In this document: piece after piece, positions 35,223-43,882 of the stretch
Layout of the letters: each line of letters opens with the position of its first letter
Numbering within the stretch: the first letter of the stretch is position 1
Source: Bacteroidota bacterium
GTDB lineage: Bacteria > Bacteroidota > Bacteroidia > Palsa-965
Direction: 5' to 3'
Length of the DNA: 64,000 nucleotides
NCBI GenBank assembly: GCA_016194975.1
Contig: JACQAM010000003.1
Location: forward strand, 124,001-188,000
Program-made: the position numbers and the translations under genes
Notes under the pieces: model-generated
Databases searched by the model: none
Told to the model about the DNA's origin: nothing
The model's input: only the letters and a program-made list of their open reading frames with translations

Positions 35223-36720
35223 TTTTATCAGCGATCATCAATTCGATGTCCTGCTCCGCCATGCGCTGCTCGGTAAAGAAGAATTGTTCAACGAAAAAAA
35301 TATTGAAAAAATGGCAAACTCAGTTTTCAGTCAGCCGGCAGAAGAGATTTCTGTAGCTGATAACCGCGCGATCATTGAAAAACTTGTAAATGATCTCCGT
35401 AAAGGCGGAAACAAATGGAGAATGAATATTTTTATTCTCATCGCAATTTTATTGACGGCGACGACGATTTTCTTTTTCTTTCATCACGGAAATAATGCAG
35501 CGATCTCTCACAACGATTCACTGAACAAAGGACTGATCCTGTCATCAGGCGCTGCAACGGATCACCAAACACCGGAACCACCGATCACAGAGAATCCTCT
35601 TCCGGTCACGAATCCGCAAATTCTTGCGCTGTTCGATTCATTGGAAGACAGCACCGATGTTCCCGAACAGATACCGCAGCATGGCGAACAACATTACGTG
35701 ATGAACGATTCGCACATGAAGGAAGATTATTCTCTGCAGTATATAGATATTCCAACACTCACCGAGGAACAGAAAATTCAAACCGGGAAAGACAAAATGA
35801 AAATGATGAAAAACATTGCAAGAAAAAAAACGTACGGAAATTTACCGCCGGGAAAAACCATCGTGAACGGAAAAATGGTGAACGTCGATGGTTTTTCCAT
35901 TGAGAACTCGGAAGTTTCTAATCTTGAATACAGGACATTTTTGAATGATCTTCTTGTGGAAGGAAAGGATGACGAATATTTATTGGCGGCCCCGGTAAAA
36001 GGCCAATGGAAAACTGCAGGCATTCCCGAATTTGAAGAGGTGTATTTCACAAGCGCGAAGTACAATGATTTTCCCGCGGTGAGCATGACGCGAAAAGGAG
36101 CCGAACTTTATTGCGAGTGGCTGACAGAATCAATGAAGGGAGCCATTAATTCAAAACAGGTAAAGTGGAGCGGAGATGCGTTGCCCGATTTCCGGTTGCC
36201 TTCGGATGCCGAATGGATCTACGCAGCACGAGGATGCGATTCTACTGCGATGAAATATCCGTGGGGAAAATTTGTGCCGGACAGTGTGCAGAATAAGAAC
36301 GGATGCTTCCTCTGCGATTTCAATTATACTTCTTCAAAAGATTATTTTGCGGGTAAACACATTTGCGCAGGTTATCAGAAACTAAAACAAGCCGGATTTA
36401 ACAGGGAAATTATTACTACAGCCGGACTCGCGATCGACAGCCTGCTCACCTGCCCTGTGTATTCTTACAACCCGAATTCAACCGGACAATACTGCATGCT
36501 TGGAGATGTTTCGGAAATGGTCTGGACACTTGAAGCCGGCTCCGATCAACACGGTGCTCCACGTGCTATGGGCGGAAACTGGAATTCTTATGTGGATAAT
36601 ATCAGGATAGAAGCACCGGAACAATATGTCGGATTTACAGATGCATCACCAATGATCGGGTTCCGTCCTGCAATGAATGGCCATTACAATTATTCTATGA
36701 TAAAAAAAGTGAAGTTGTAA
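35203..36720 (+). CDS. Membrane-anchored FGE/SUMF1-like protein paired with a sigma factor
   Basis: A 505-residue protein overlapping the sigma gene by 20 nt. The N-terminal 75 residues are cytoplasmic and resemble the position of an anti-sigma domain. One transmembrane segment follows (NIFILIAILLTATTIFFFF, residues 76-94), a Pro/Glu-rich linker, then a periplasmic formylglycine-generating-enzyme-like domain (about 215-505, with NLEYRTFL, FRLPSDAEWIYAARG, GDVSEMVW, GGNWNS, IGFRPA). The Cys expected after the GG(S/N)W of functional FGEs is absent, so catalysis is unlikely. GldJ/GldK gliding lipoproteins use the same fold. Confidence 0.82.
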   Translation: METTENNFISDHQFDVLLRHALLGKEELFNEKNIEKMANSVFSQPAEEISVADNRAIIEKLVNDLRKGGNKWRMNIFILIAILLTATTIFFFFHHGNNAAISHNDSLNKGLILSSGAATDHQTPEPPITENPLPVTNPQILALFDSLEDSTDVPEQIPQHGEQHYVMNDSHMKEDYSLQYIDIPTLTEEQKIQTGKDKMKMMKNIARKKTYGNLPPGKTIVNGKMVNVDGFSIENSEVSNLEYRTFLNDLLVEGKDDEYLLAAPVKGQWKTAGIPEFEEVYFTSAKYNDFPAVSMTRKGAELYCEWLTESMKGAINSKQVKWSGDALPDFRLPSDAEWIYAARGCDSTAMKYPWGKFVPDSVQNKNGCFLCDFNYTSSKDYFAGKHICAGYQKLKQAGFNREIITTAGLAIDSLLTCPVYSYNPNSTGQYCMLGDVSEMVWTLEAGSDQHGAPRAMGGNWNSYVDNIRIEAPEQYVGFTDASPMIGFRPAMNGHYNYSMIKKVKL

Positions 36721-36756
36721 TTGATCTTGCATTTTTTCTGATTGAGAAATTTTATG

Positions 36757-36796
36757 AAAAATCCGACATTACAATTTGTGATGCCGGATTTTTTTT
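36757..36796. terminator. Bidirectional terminator hairpin
   Basis: AAAAATCCG (36757-36765) pairs with CGGATTTTT (36785-36793), with an inner CAT/ATG pair across one mismatch and T-rich flanks on both sides. It sits between the convergent FGE-like and DinB genes. Confidence 0.65.
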
Positions 36797-36816
36797 GCTC
36801 AAATTAAAAATCGTCT

Positions 36817-37317
36817 TCACGAATTGATCAATTCCCTGATGATGGAAAGATGATGATCGTCGTGCTCTGCAATGAAATACGCCATATCGACGACGCGCAT
36901 ATTTTTTTTCAGGCGCGGGTGCAGCGCGGATTGCGCGGGAGAAAGTTTTTTCAATCGAGAAATAAATTTAAGCCGTTCTTCGCGGAATTCTTTGATCAAT
37001 TCTGCAAGATCGCGTTTGTTGTGATCTGCTTCCTGCGTTTTTTTATTCGTCATGTCGGCAGGCCGTAATTCTTTTTTTTCACTGGTAAAATCATCGATGC
37101 GCCCGTCATGCAATTCATCGAGGCCGATGAGATGGCCTATATGTTCGAGTATGCTCCACGAATTATTATTTTTCTTCCTGAGAATTTCCAATGAGCTGTT
37201 TTTTGTCATCTCTTCAATTCTCGCTGCTGTCCCGTACAGGCGTTCGAGAATAAAAGGAAAATTCCCCGGCGGAAAATCAAAAATAAATTCGCGTGATGTC
37301 CATTTGATGGATGGCAT
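36817..37317 (-). CDS. DinB-family metal-dependent protein
   Basis: A 166-residue four-helix protein of the DinB/YfiT superfamily. The metal-binding His triad is visible as SILEHIGHL (first His), and the C-terminal AEHDDHHLSIIREL pair. Members act as thiol transferases or damage-induced proteins; most Bacteroidota copies are uncharacterised. No thiol partner gene is nearby. It is convergent with the FGE-like gene across a shared terminator. Confidence 0.85.
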   Translation of the reverse strand: MPSIKWTSREFIFDFPPGNFPFILERLYGTAARIEEMTKNSSLEILRKKNNNSWSILEHIGHLIGLDELHDGRIDDFTSEKKELRPADMTNKKTQEADHNKRDLAELIKEFREERLKFISRLKKLSPAQSALHPRLKKNMRVVDMAYFIAEHDDHHLSIIRELINS

Positions 37318-37350
37318 TGCTGGAAAAAATTAAAAACCAAATTCAAAATC

Positions 37351-38001
37351 TCATTTGATCTTTCTATCGAGATCTATCGTCGCACTATCACCACTCATCA
37401 CATCAGGATGTGAAATGATAATGTGCGTTTGCCCGCTTTGATTTTTCCAGAAAATGAAATAGGAAATATTTTTTACCAGCTGTCGTTTCATATCGGCGTC
37501 GGTGAGCCCTGTGAAAAATTTCTGTGCAGCGGTGGTCACATCGGGCGGGCCGGACTCCGAAAGTTCCTGCACGAGTTTACCTGTACGCGCGATCACGTCT
37601 GTGGAATCGATCGTGCTTATTTTCCCGAACCAGTTTGCTTTCCAGCAGGCGATCATTCCGGCAACATTCGGTTCACTTCCGAAATCACTGTTCAGCGCGA
37701 GGCGCATTTTTTCGCTTCCTGCAACGGAATCCGGAATTTCAATTACCTGGTCGCTGGTCAGGAATCTTTTGTAATCGGCCACGGTTCTTTTGCCGAGATA
37801 TCCTTTTGCAAAAAGATAATCGTCCATCAGGTTCAATCCAATGGAAATATCATAGCCCGGTTCGCGCGACCAGTTGCTACTCCAGCAGGCAAGCGTTGCT
37901 TTCTCGATCTCAGTGGAGGAGCCGGTTGTTGCATTTGTTTTCGGTGCGTCGGAACAGCGGATAAATCCGATACATAAAAATAAGGGGAGAATTTTTTTCA
38001 T
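37351..38001 (-). CDS. Lipoprotein of unknown function
   Basis: A 216-residue probable lipoprotein: signal MKKILPLFLCIGFIRC with the Cys at 16 as the likely lipidation site, then a Thr/Ser linker. Two similar internal segments are notable, TLACWSSNWSREPGYDISIG and IACWKANWFGKIST, suggesting an internal duplication around an ACW..NW motif. No family was recognised. It lies 10 nt downstream of the ABC-F gene on the same strand and may be co-transcribed. Confidence 0.7.
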   Translation of the reverse strand: MKKILPLFLCIGFIRCSDAPKTNATTGSSTEIEKATLACWSSNWSREPGYDISIGLNLMDDYLFAKGYLGKRTVADYKRFLTSDQVIEIPDSVAGSEKMRLALNSDFGSEPNVAGMIACWKANWFGKISTIDSTDVIARTGKLVQELSESGPPDVTTAAQKFFTGLTDADMKRQLVKNISYFIFWKNQSGQTHIIISHPDVMSGDSATIDLDRKIK

Positions 38002-38011
38002 TTTTATTTTT

Positions 38012-39925
38012 TTATGGCATTAATTCTGATAATTCCATCCAGCGGAAACTTTTTTCTTCCAGTTCTTTTTCGATAACTGCAAATCGTTCTGAAAGTTTTA
38101 TCAGTTCTTCATGATCGGAAATTACAGAAAGTTTTTCAGTGATCGATTTTTTTTCTTTTTCCAGCAATGGAATTTCCTTCTCCAGCTTCTCAAATTCGAA
38201 TTTTTCCTTAAAAGAGGGTTTCTTCCTGGAAGAGAGATCGGTATTCCCGGCTTTCGCGGCAACTTCCTTTTCAACATCCGTTTCTTTCTCAATCTTTGAA
38301 TCCTGCCTGGCCGCCACGACGGGAATCCTTGAATTATTGAATTCCCTCCACTGCGAATAATTTCCCGGAAAATCTTTTACCACACCATCGCCTTCAAAAA
38401 CAAAAAGATGATCGACGAGCTTATCCATGAAATAACGATCGTGCGAAACAATAAGTACACATCCCGGAAAATCTGCAATAAATTCCTCGAGAATTCCGAG
38501 GGTAAGAATATCGAGATCATTTGTTGGCTCATCGAGAATAAGAAAATTCGGGTTCTTCATGAGAATCGTGAGAAGATATAATCTTCTTTTTTCTCCGCCG
38601 CTCAATGAAGAAACAAAACTGAAATGCGAATGCGGTGTGAAAAGAAATCGCTGCAGCATCTGCGAGGCAGAAAGTTTCGCGCCATCCGCCAACGGGAAAT
38701 ATTCTGCAATATCTTTCACCACTTCGATCACTCTTTTGTCTTCTTTCAATACCATTCCTGATTGCGAATAATAACCGAACACGATTGTTTCTCCCGGTTG
38801 TATTTTTCCGGAATCGAGCGGTTCTGCTCCAAGTATCATATTGAGAAAAGTGGATTTTCCCGATCCGTTCTTTCCGATAACGCCAATCTTCTCTCCACGC
38901 TTGAAAGTGTAATCGAATTGCTGAAGTATTTTTTTTTCGCCGAAACTTTTATTCACGCGTATCATCTCAATGATCTTCCCGCCCATGCGCGACATTTTCA
39001 CTTCGAGTTTCAATTCTTCTTCTGGCAACTTCCCTCGTGCTTTTTCAGCAACAGTTTTGAACGCATCTTTTCTTGCTTTCTGTTTTGTTCCGCGCGCACG
39101 CGGCATCTTGCGCACCCACACAAGCTCACGCCGGTAAAGATTTCTTGCTTTCTCCAGCGAACTTGCTTCCTGCTCTTCCCGTTCTGCTTTTCGCTCAATG
39201 AAAAAAGAAAAGTCACCATCGTAATTGTAAAGCTGTTCATTGTCGATCTCGATAATGCGTTCACACACACGGTCGAGAAAATACCGGTCGTGCGTAACGA
39301 GCAGGAGCGTGTGCCCGCGCGAAGTGAGATAACCTTCGAGCCACTCGATCATATCGAAGTCGAGATGATTCGTCGGTTCATCGAGAATGAGAAATTCCGG
39401 TTCGGAAATGAGCAACTGCGCAAGCGCGAGACGTTTTTTCTGTCCGCCGGAAAGCGTTCCTGCTTTCTGAGCGAGATCCGTGAATCCCAATTTTGAAAGC
39501 AGCGTGCGCACATCATTCTCGTGATCCCATCCGTTCAGTGCGGTAATGAGTTCATTCAATTCATGCAAACGTTTCTGTGCAGAAACAGATTCATCGTGCC
39601 TGGTTTTTTCAAGCACGATCTCGTATTCGCGCACCATTTTCGAAACTTCCGATTCACCGAGCAACGCAGATTCGATCACCGTTTTTGTTTCATCGAATTC
39701 CGGTTCCTGGTCCAGCATCCCGATGCGCAGATCTTTCCGCAGCACCACTTTCCCCCTGTCAGGAGTATCTTTTCCGCAGAGAATATTCAGCAGCGTAGAT
39801 TTTCCTGCACCGTTTTTTGCAATGAGCGCCACACGTTCACCCTCTTCAAGGCCGAAACTCACTTCCTTAAAAAGAACGCGTTCGCCATAAGATTTCGAAA
39901 TATTTTCTACCGAGAGTAAATTCAC
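38012..39925 (-). CDS. ABC-F family ATPase (Uup-like)
   Basis: A soluble tandem ABC ATPase of 637 residues without membrane segments. NBD1 has ALIAKNGAGKST, LSGGQKKRLALAQLL and EFLILDEPTNHLD; NBD2 has GVIGKNGSGKST, LSGGEKRRLYLLTILM and NFLILDEPTNDLD. A charged linker joins them, and the C-terminal tail is a coiled coil (KEIPLLEKEKKSITEKLSVI...LEEKSFRWMEL), as in Uup. ABC-F proteins act on ribosomes; Uup has also been linked to replication or recombination. The start is GTG at 39925. No antibiotic-resistance signature is claimed. Confidence 0.93.
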   Translation of the reverse strand: MNLLSVENISKSYGERVLFKEVSFGLEEGERVALIAKNGAGKSTLLNILCGKDTPDRGKVVLRKDLRIGMLDQEPEFDETKTVIESALLGESEVSKMVREYEIVLEKTRHDESVSAQKRLHELNELITALNGWDHENDVRTLLSKLGFTDLAQKAGTLSGGQKKRLALAQLLISEPEFLILDEPTNHLDFDMIEWLEGYLTSRGHTLLLVTHDRYFLDRVCERIIEIDNEQLYNYDGDFSFFIERKAEREEQEASSLEKARNLYRRELVWVRKMPRARGTKQKARKDAFKTVAEKARGKLPEEELKLEVKMSRMGGKIIEMIRVNKSFGEKKILQQFDYTFKRGEKIGVIGKNGSGKSTFLNMILGAEPLDSGKIQPGETIVFGYYSQSGMVLKEDKRVIEVVKDIAEYFPLADGAKLSASQMLQRFLFTPHSHFSFVSSLSGGEKRRLYLLTILMKNPNFLILDEPTNDLDILTLGILEEFIADFPGCVLIVSHDRYFMDKLVDHLFVFEGDGVVKDFPGNYSQWREFNNSRIPVVAARQDSKIEKETDVEKEVAAKAGNTDLSSRKKPSFKEKFEFEKLEKEIPLLEKEKKSITEKLSVISDHEELIKLSERFAVIEKELEEKSFRWMELSELMP

Positions 39926-40009
39926 AGGGCGTGAAATTACGATTATAGATCAAGGTAGAGTGAAGATCAAATAATTGGTGGTGGCGGTTATTAAAATTTC
40001 GTTTTGCCT

Positions 40010-40040
40010 TTGCGCCTTCGTATATTGGTATAAGGCGCAA
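40010..40040. repeat. Hairpin TTGCGCCTT / AAGGCGCAA
   Basis: Perfect 9-bp arms (40010-40018 and 40032-40040) with a 13-nt loop, lying between two minus-strand genes. There is no T-tract, so it may be a repeat or mRNA-stabilising hairpin rather than a terminator. Confidence 0.5.
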
Positions 40041-40069
40041 TGACGCGAAGAATAAAATGGTGGCCGCTT

Positions 40070-40954
40070 TCAATAATACTTATAAGAATAACGGATATCT
40101 GTAATTCCCTGCGATTGTTTCGACGGAGTATGTTTGATCTCCGTTAGCTGCCCTTTCTCATTATAACTTCTCGTGATCCGGCAAGAGCGTTCTCCATTTT
40201 TGTTTCTGCCTATATAAGTGGCCATGTTATAATTTAAATTATATCTCGCTGAGTAAATCAATAAATTTTTCACTCCGCGATTATAATAATCGGAACAGGT
40301 TACTCTTCCCTGCTTGTCATAATAATCAATGATCGTTAAAATCAATTTTGATTTTTCATCATAGAAAAAACAAGAATCACAATGATGAAGGCTGTCGGAA
40401 TGAATTATTCGTGATGAATAAGCTCCGGTGTATTCTTCATCCCAATGCGTTTTGTTTTTTTCAGACGGTTCTGTATGACGGTGAATGACCGTATCGTTTC
40501 CGGTAATTCTTTTTTCGACAAGCAGCGTATCACCATATCTTTCATGAATGACCAAATAACCGGGACGATAAGAGTAATCCGTATTTCCTGAATTAAAAAA
40601 AAGAGTACTGTCACTAAAAACATCATTCTCTTTTGTAACGGACTTTGTCAATTTTCCATTCAAATAAAAATAATCGGAATGTGAGTGGTAATTCGCCTTG
40701 TCGAGAATGCTGCGGTAATCAGCGGAAGCGATATTACCATTCTTATCATACTTTCCCGTTTGGATAACCGCCGTATCGAGCAAAGTGGAATCGCGCTGAG
40801 ATCTTTTTTTATAATACGTAACGAGCACTGTGGTTTTCTGTTCGCCGATATTGTTTTTTTTAACGTAATCGGAAGCATAGCGCACATCTGTTCCGTAAAC
40901 CTGTGCAAAAAAATGAGCGGGAATAAAAAGGGAAGTAAGTAGAATTTTTTTCAT
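40070..40954 (-). CDS. Secreted YD-repeat-like protein of unknown function
   Basis: A 294-residue secreted protein. The Met at 40952-40954 begins a signal peptide (MKKILLTSLFIPAHFFAQ); the frame upstream to 40987 adds only an unlikely extension. The body consists of short strands of the type YDKNGNIASADYRS, YYDKQGRVTCSDYYNRG, SYNEKGQLTEIKH, akin to YD/RHS repeats, and ends in YSYKYY. It is similar in style to 22098-23327 but lacks a T9SS domain. No function is assigned. Confidence 0.72.
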   Translation of the reverse strand: MKKILLTSLFIPAHFFAQVYGTDVRYASDYVKKNNIGEQKTTVLVTYYKKRSQRDSTLLDTAVIQTGKYDKNGNIASADYRSILDKANYHSHSDYFYLNGKLTKSVTKENDVFSDSTLFFNSGNTDYSYRPGYLVIHERYGDTLLVEKRITGNDTVIHRHTEPSEKNKTHWDEEYTGAYSSRIIHSDSLHHCDSCFFYDEKSKLILTIIDYYDKQGRVTCSDYYNRGVKNLLIYSARYNLNYNMATYIGRNKNGERSCRITRSYNEKGQLTEIKHTPSKQSQGITDIRYSYKYY

Positions 40955-41002
40955 CCGGTGTGAATTTACTGCTATAACGTTTTTCATGGAAAAAGATACG
41001 CC

Positions 41003-41905
41003 TCAGTTTTTCAAATAACTGATCTTGAAAACAATCGAATTCTGTGTGAATTGAAGATCATATTTTCCCGGTGTAAGAATGGAAACATCAACATCGCTAT
41101 CCCCTTGCGGCAGTTTGTCTTTTTCCAGGATCATTTCTCCGTTCTCATTGTAAATCCCGAGATCGGCCGGAAGTTTTCCTTTGTTGTGAATGGTTACAAA
41201 TCCGGCGACAGGGCTTTCGCTCACGGTGATCGGAAGTGTTTTTGCCGGAGAAATACTGATGAGATCAATCCCCATTCGTAATGCGCCATTCTCATTTTTC
41301 TCCGAAAGTTCGTGATCGCTATCATCATCGAGGGGAAGAAATTTTATGAGATGCGATTCTTTTGTGGCTGTGAAAGTGATCTGCCTTTTTTCCCAGGCGA
41401 ATGCAAGTTCCTTCCAGGAATCATTGGTTTTCGATCTTTCAGAAATACCTCCGAGTGCTGTATCAATATAAATTTCCCAGGAGCCGCTCTGATCAAGTGC
41501 ATTATCCTGCTGAACAATTCCCTGGTAAAAAGTGATCGTGTATTTTTCACCGGGAATGAATCCATCTACTTGCTGCATGATGCCTTCCTGGAAATAAGAA
41601 GTTCCGGCGAGGCCATGCAACCCGCTCACAAAAGTTTTTCCTGAATATGGTTTTCCATTGATGCCGTATTCTACACTCGGTTGATCCTCACTCGTAAGAT
41701 CGGGGGAATCGCGCCCGGGCTCATTGGCAAGACAAACAGGATCATCGTATGGAATATTCTCCCAGTTGTTCGGCAATTCCGATTTTTCATGCACTTCACC
41801 TTCGAGATTACCGTTTTTGAATTCCTGCGCATTAAAATTAAATGGAATAAAAAAAATAAAACAACACCACAAAACTTTCCGATGAAAAATATTTACCACG
41901 AACAT
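41003..41905 (-). CDS. Secreted carbohydrate-binding-like protein
   Basis: A 300-residue secreted protein (signal ending FNFNAQ). The N-terminal part, FKNGNLEGEV...LPNNWENIPYDDP, then QQVDGFIPGEKYTITFYQGIVQQDNALDQSGSWEIYIDT, matches jelly-roll carbohydrate-binding modules found in Bacteroidota surface proteins. The C-terminal segment (ADLGIYNENGEMILEKDKLPQGDSDVDVSILTPGKYDLQF) is a T9SS-like sorting domain. Ligand unknown. Confidence 0.72.
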   Translation of the reverse strand: MFVVNIFHRKVLWCCFIFFIPFNFNAQEFKNGNLEGEVHEKSELPNNWENIPYDDPVCLANEPGRDSPDLTSEDQPSVEYGINGKPYSGKTFVSGLHGLAGTSYFQEGIMQQVDGFIPGEKYTITFYQGIVQQDNALDQSGSWEIYIDTALGGISERSKTNDSWKELAFAWEKRQITFTATKESHLIKFLPLDDDSDHELSEKNENGALRMGIDLISISPAKTLPITVSESPVAGFVTIHNKGKLPADLGIYNENGEMILEKDKLPQGDSDVDVSILTPGKYDLQFTQNSIVFKISYLKN

Positions 41906-41939
41906 GTTTCTCCTTTAGTGTTTCACTAAGTTAATGAAA

Positions 41940-42674
41940 CTATAACGCATCCTCGTCCGCATTCGTATTTTCATTTTTTTCTTTGTAAGAATAAATGATC
42001 TTCATTTGTGAATTATTATCATTTTCAGAAGGGAATTTTTCATTGGTGCCGGCCTCATTTTCCGGATTTGTTTCAGTTTCTTCTTCTTCTTCCTGGAAAT
42101 ATTTTTTCGGTTGCGGTCCTTCTTTCCGCAATACAATTGCAAGAACCAGCCCCGTGAGTCCGCCGTAGAGATGTGCTTCCCAGGAAACGTGCGGATCGAA
42201 CGGAAAAATTCCCCACACCAGGCTTCCGTAAAGAAAGATGACAAGAAAAGAAAGCATGGCCAGTTGCTGGTGACGGCGAATGAATCCACTGAAGAGAAGA
42301 AAGGAGGCCATGCCGTAAACCACTCCACTCGCACCGAGATGAATGGCGCTGCGCGCAAAGAGCCAGAGCAGAATTCCATTGAGAAGATAAATGAGCCAGA
42401 AAACTTTTCCGGCAATTTCGCGGTAAGAATTAAAAAGCAAAAATCCGAGGACGAGTAATGGAACCGTATTGCCGATGAGATGTTTCCATCCGGCATGCAG
42501 CAATGGTGAAGTGAAAATGCCGATGAGGCCGCCTGCTGTTCTTGGATTCACGGAATAAATTCCCCAATCCTGCTGGAGAAATCCCTGGGCGAGTTGAATG
42601 AGCCAGAGCAACACAACGAATGTGAATGGAAATAATCCGTTGAGAAGTACAAGATGTTTTTTCAATCCGGGCAT
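41940..42674 (-). CDS. Rhomboid intramembrane serine protease
   Basis: A 244-residue polytopic protein with the rhomboid core: HAGWKHLIGN (oxyanion-side His/Asn), GASGVVYG with catalytic Ser (S116), and the TM6 His in WEAHLYGGLTG (H168). This catalytic dyad cuts transmembrane helices. About 60 residues follow the last helix as a highly acidic tail (EEEEETETNPENE...), which is longer than usual and likely cytoplasmic. Substrates are unknown. Confidence 0.92.
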   Translation of the reverse strand: MPGLKKHLVLLNGLFPFTFVVLLWLIQLAQGFLQQDWGIYSVNPRTAGGLIGIFTSPLLHAGWKHLIGNTVPLLVLGFLLFNSYREIAGKVFWLIYLLNGILLWLFARSAIHLGASGVVYGMASFLLFSGFIRRHQQLAMLSFLVIFLYGSLVWGIFPFDPHVSWEAHLYGGLTGLVLAIVLRKEGPQPKKYFQEEEEETETNPENEAGTNEKFPSENDNNSQMKIIYSYKEKNENTNADEDAL

Positions 42675-42810
42675 GTGCTAAGTTGTCAATTGTTGTTCCA
42701 GAATTGATTTTGGTGACGGACTGTCAGATGAATTCATAATGAGGGGTTCATTTTTCCATAACGATGACATAATACTACATTTTTAATATTGTATCGTAAA
42801 ACAAATAATT

Positions 42811-43038
42811 ATGACAGAAGTCTTGTATGCCGGATCACCGGCGAGAATATTTTTCAAAACAGGGAAACAACAGATGGGATTATTATTGAATGATGTGGAA
42901 CAACCGGAACCATTTGACGACGGGGTGAAATTCATTCCGCATGAGAAACTCAGTGAATGGTTCGAATCTTATTCCCATGACTGCATTACCATTGTAGAAC
43001 CGGAACTGGTGGATGGAATAGATCTGCTGATGAAGTGA
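42811..43038 (+). CDS. Small protein of unknown function
   Basis: A 75-residue soluble protein, MTEVLYAGSPARIFFKTGK...FIPHEKLSEWFESYSHD and an acidic end. There is no signal peptide or membrane segment. The plus-strand gene is isolated among minus-strand genes. No family was recognised. Codon use looks like its neighbours and the start is a clean ATG, so it is kept as a gene with moderate confidence. Confidence 0.6.
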   Translation: MTEVLYAGSPARIFFKTGKQQMGLLLNDVEQPEPFDDGVKFIPHEKLSEWFESYSHDCITIVEPELVDGIDLLMK

Positions 43039-43039
43039 T

Positions 43040-43084
43040 GGGTTATGAGTTATCTCAAACCCATAACTCAGAACTCATAACTCA
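43040..43084. repeat. GGGTTATGAGTTAT word-repeat hairpin between convergent genes
   Basis: GAGTTAT (43047-43053) and ATAACTC (43063-43069) form an inverted pair within a segment made of GGGTTATGAG and CATAACTC words. Similar word-repeat intergenic sequence occurs at about 47297-47325 and 48412-48440. Confidence 0.5.
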
Positions 43085-43837
43085 CTACTTTAAATCCCTT
43101 ACCTTCTTGATATTCTCATACGCTTCCTGCACTTTCTGAAATTGTTCTTTCGCATTTTTCTGAGCTTCTTCTCCGAGGTCGGCCACTTTATCGGGATGAT
43201 ATTTCACGGCCATTTTGCGATATGCTTTTTTCACTTCTTCATCCGTTGCCTCCGCATCCACTTCGAGAATGCTGTAATCGTTACCGGCATCGCGCGCATA
43301 CATGGACTTCACGGAAAGAAAATCGTCATTCGAAATTCCGAGAGATGAAGCAATATCGGAAATGGCGGAAATTTCTTTCGGGTGAACTTCTCCGTCTGCT
43401 TTTGAAATTCCGAAAAGGTAATGCAGCAATTGCAAACGCTGCGGCTCGGGCATGTAGCGCCTGATCTGCGCGCACACCTCGTGCACGGGAATATCGCGGT
43501 TGAGCAGATCTTTCAGAACAGGAAGCAAACGCTGCGCCTGTTCATTGCCGAACTGTGCAACGAGAAAACGTTTTACAAAATCGAGTTCTGATTTTAAAAC
43601 TTTTCCATCGCTCTTCATTACGGCTGCGGTGAGTACGAGAAGACTCACTGCAAAATCGCCGCGTGCGGCAGTAGGATCATAATGCATGTCTGCATCTGTT
43701 CCTGTAAAATTTCCGGAAGAAACAGTGATGGTTGCTGAATCAAGAATGGCGCCGACAGTAAATCCAAGCAAAGCGCCGATAGGCCCGCCGAACGCCCAAC
43801 CCAATCCGCCACCGATCCACTTTCCGAATTTTACCAT
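43085..43837 (-). CDS. DjlA-like co-chaperone (TerB + DnaJ domains)
   Basis: A 250-residue protein with a hydrophobic Gly-rich N-terminus (GKWIGGGLGWAFGGPIGALLGFTVGAIL), a central TerB-like helical domain (about residues 60-170), and a C-terminal J domain (about 185-250) with the HPD triad in VKYHPDKV. The order anchor-TerB-J is that of DjlA, which stimulates DnaK. It is expected at the inner membrane facing the cytoplasm. Confidence 0.9.
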   Translation of the reverse strand: MVKFGKWIGGGLGWAFGGPIGALLGFTVGAILDSATITVSSGNFTGTDADMHYDPTAARGDFAVSLLVLTAAVMKSDGKVLKSELDFVKRFLVAQFGNEQAQRLLPVLKDLLNRDIPVHEVCAQIRRYMPEPQRLQLLHYLFGISKADGEVHPKEISAISDIASSLGISNDDFLSVKSMYARDAGNDYSILEVDAEATDEEVKKAYRKMAVKYHPDKVADLGEEAQKNAKEQFQKVQEAYENIKKVRDLK

Positions 43838-43882
43838 TGAAAAAAAAATTACAACAACTTCTTAGTCGCGCACGTGCGGCAA

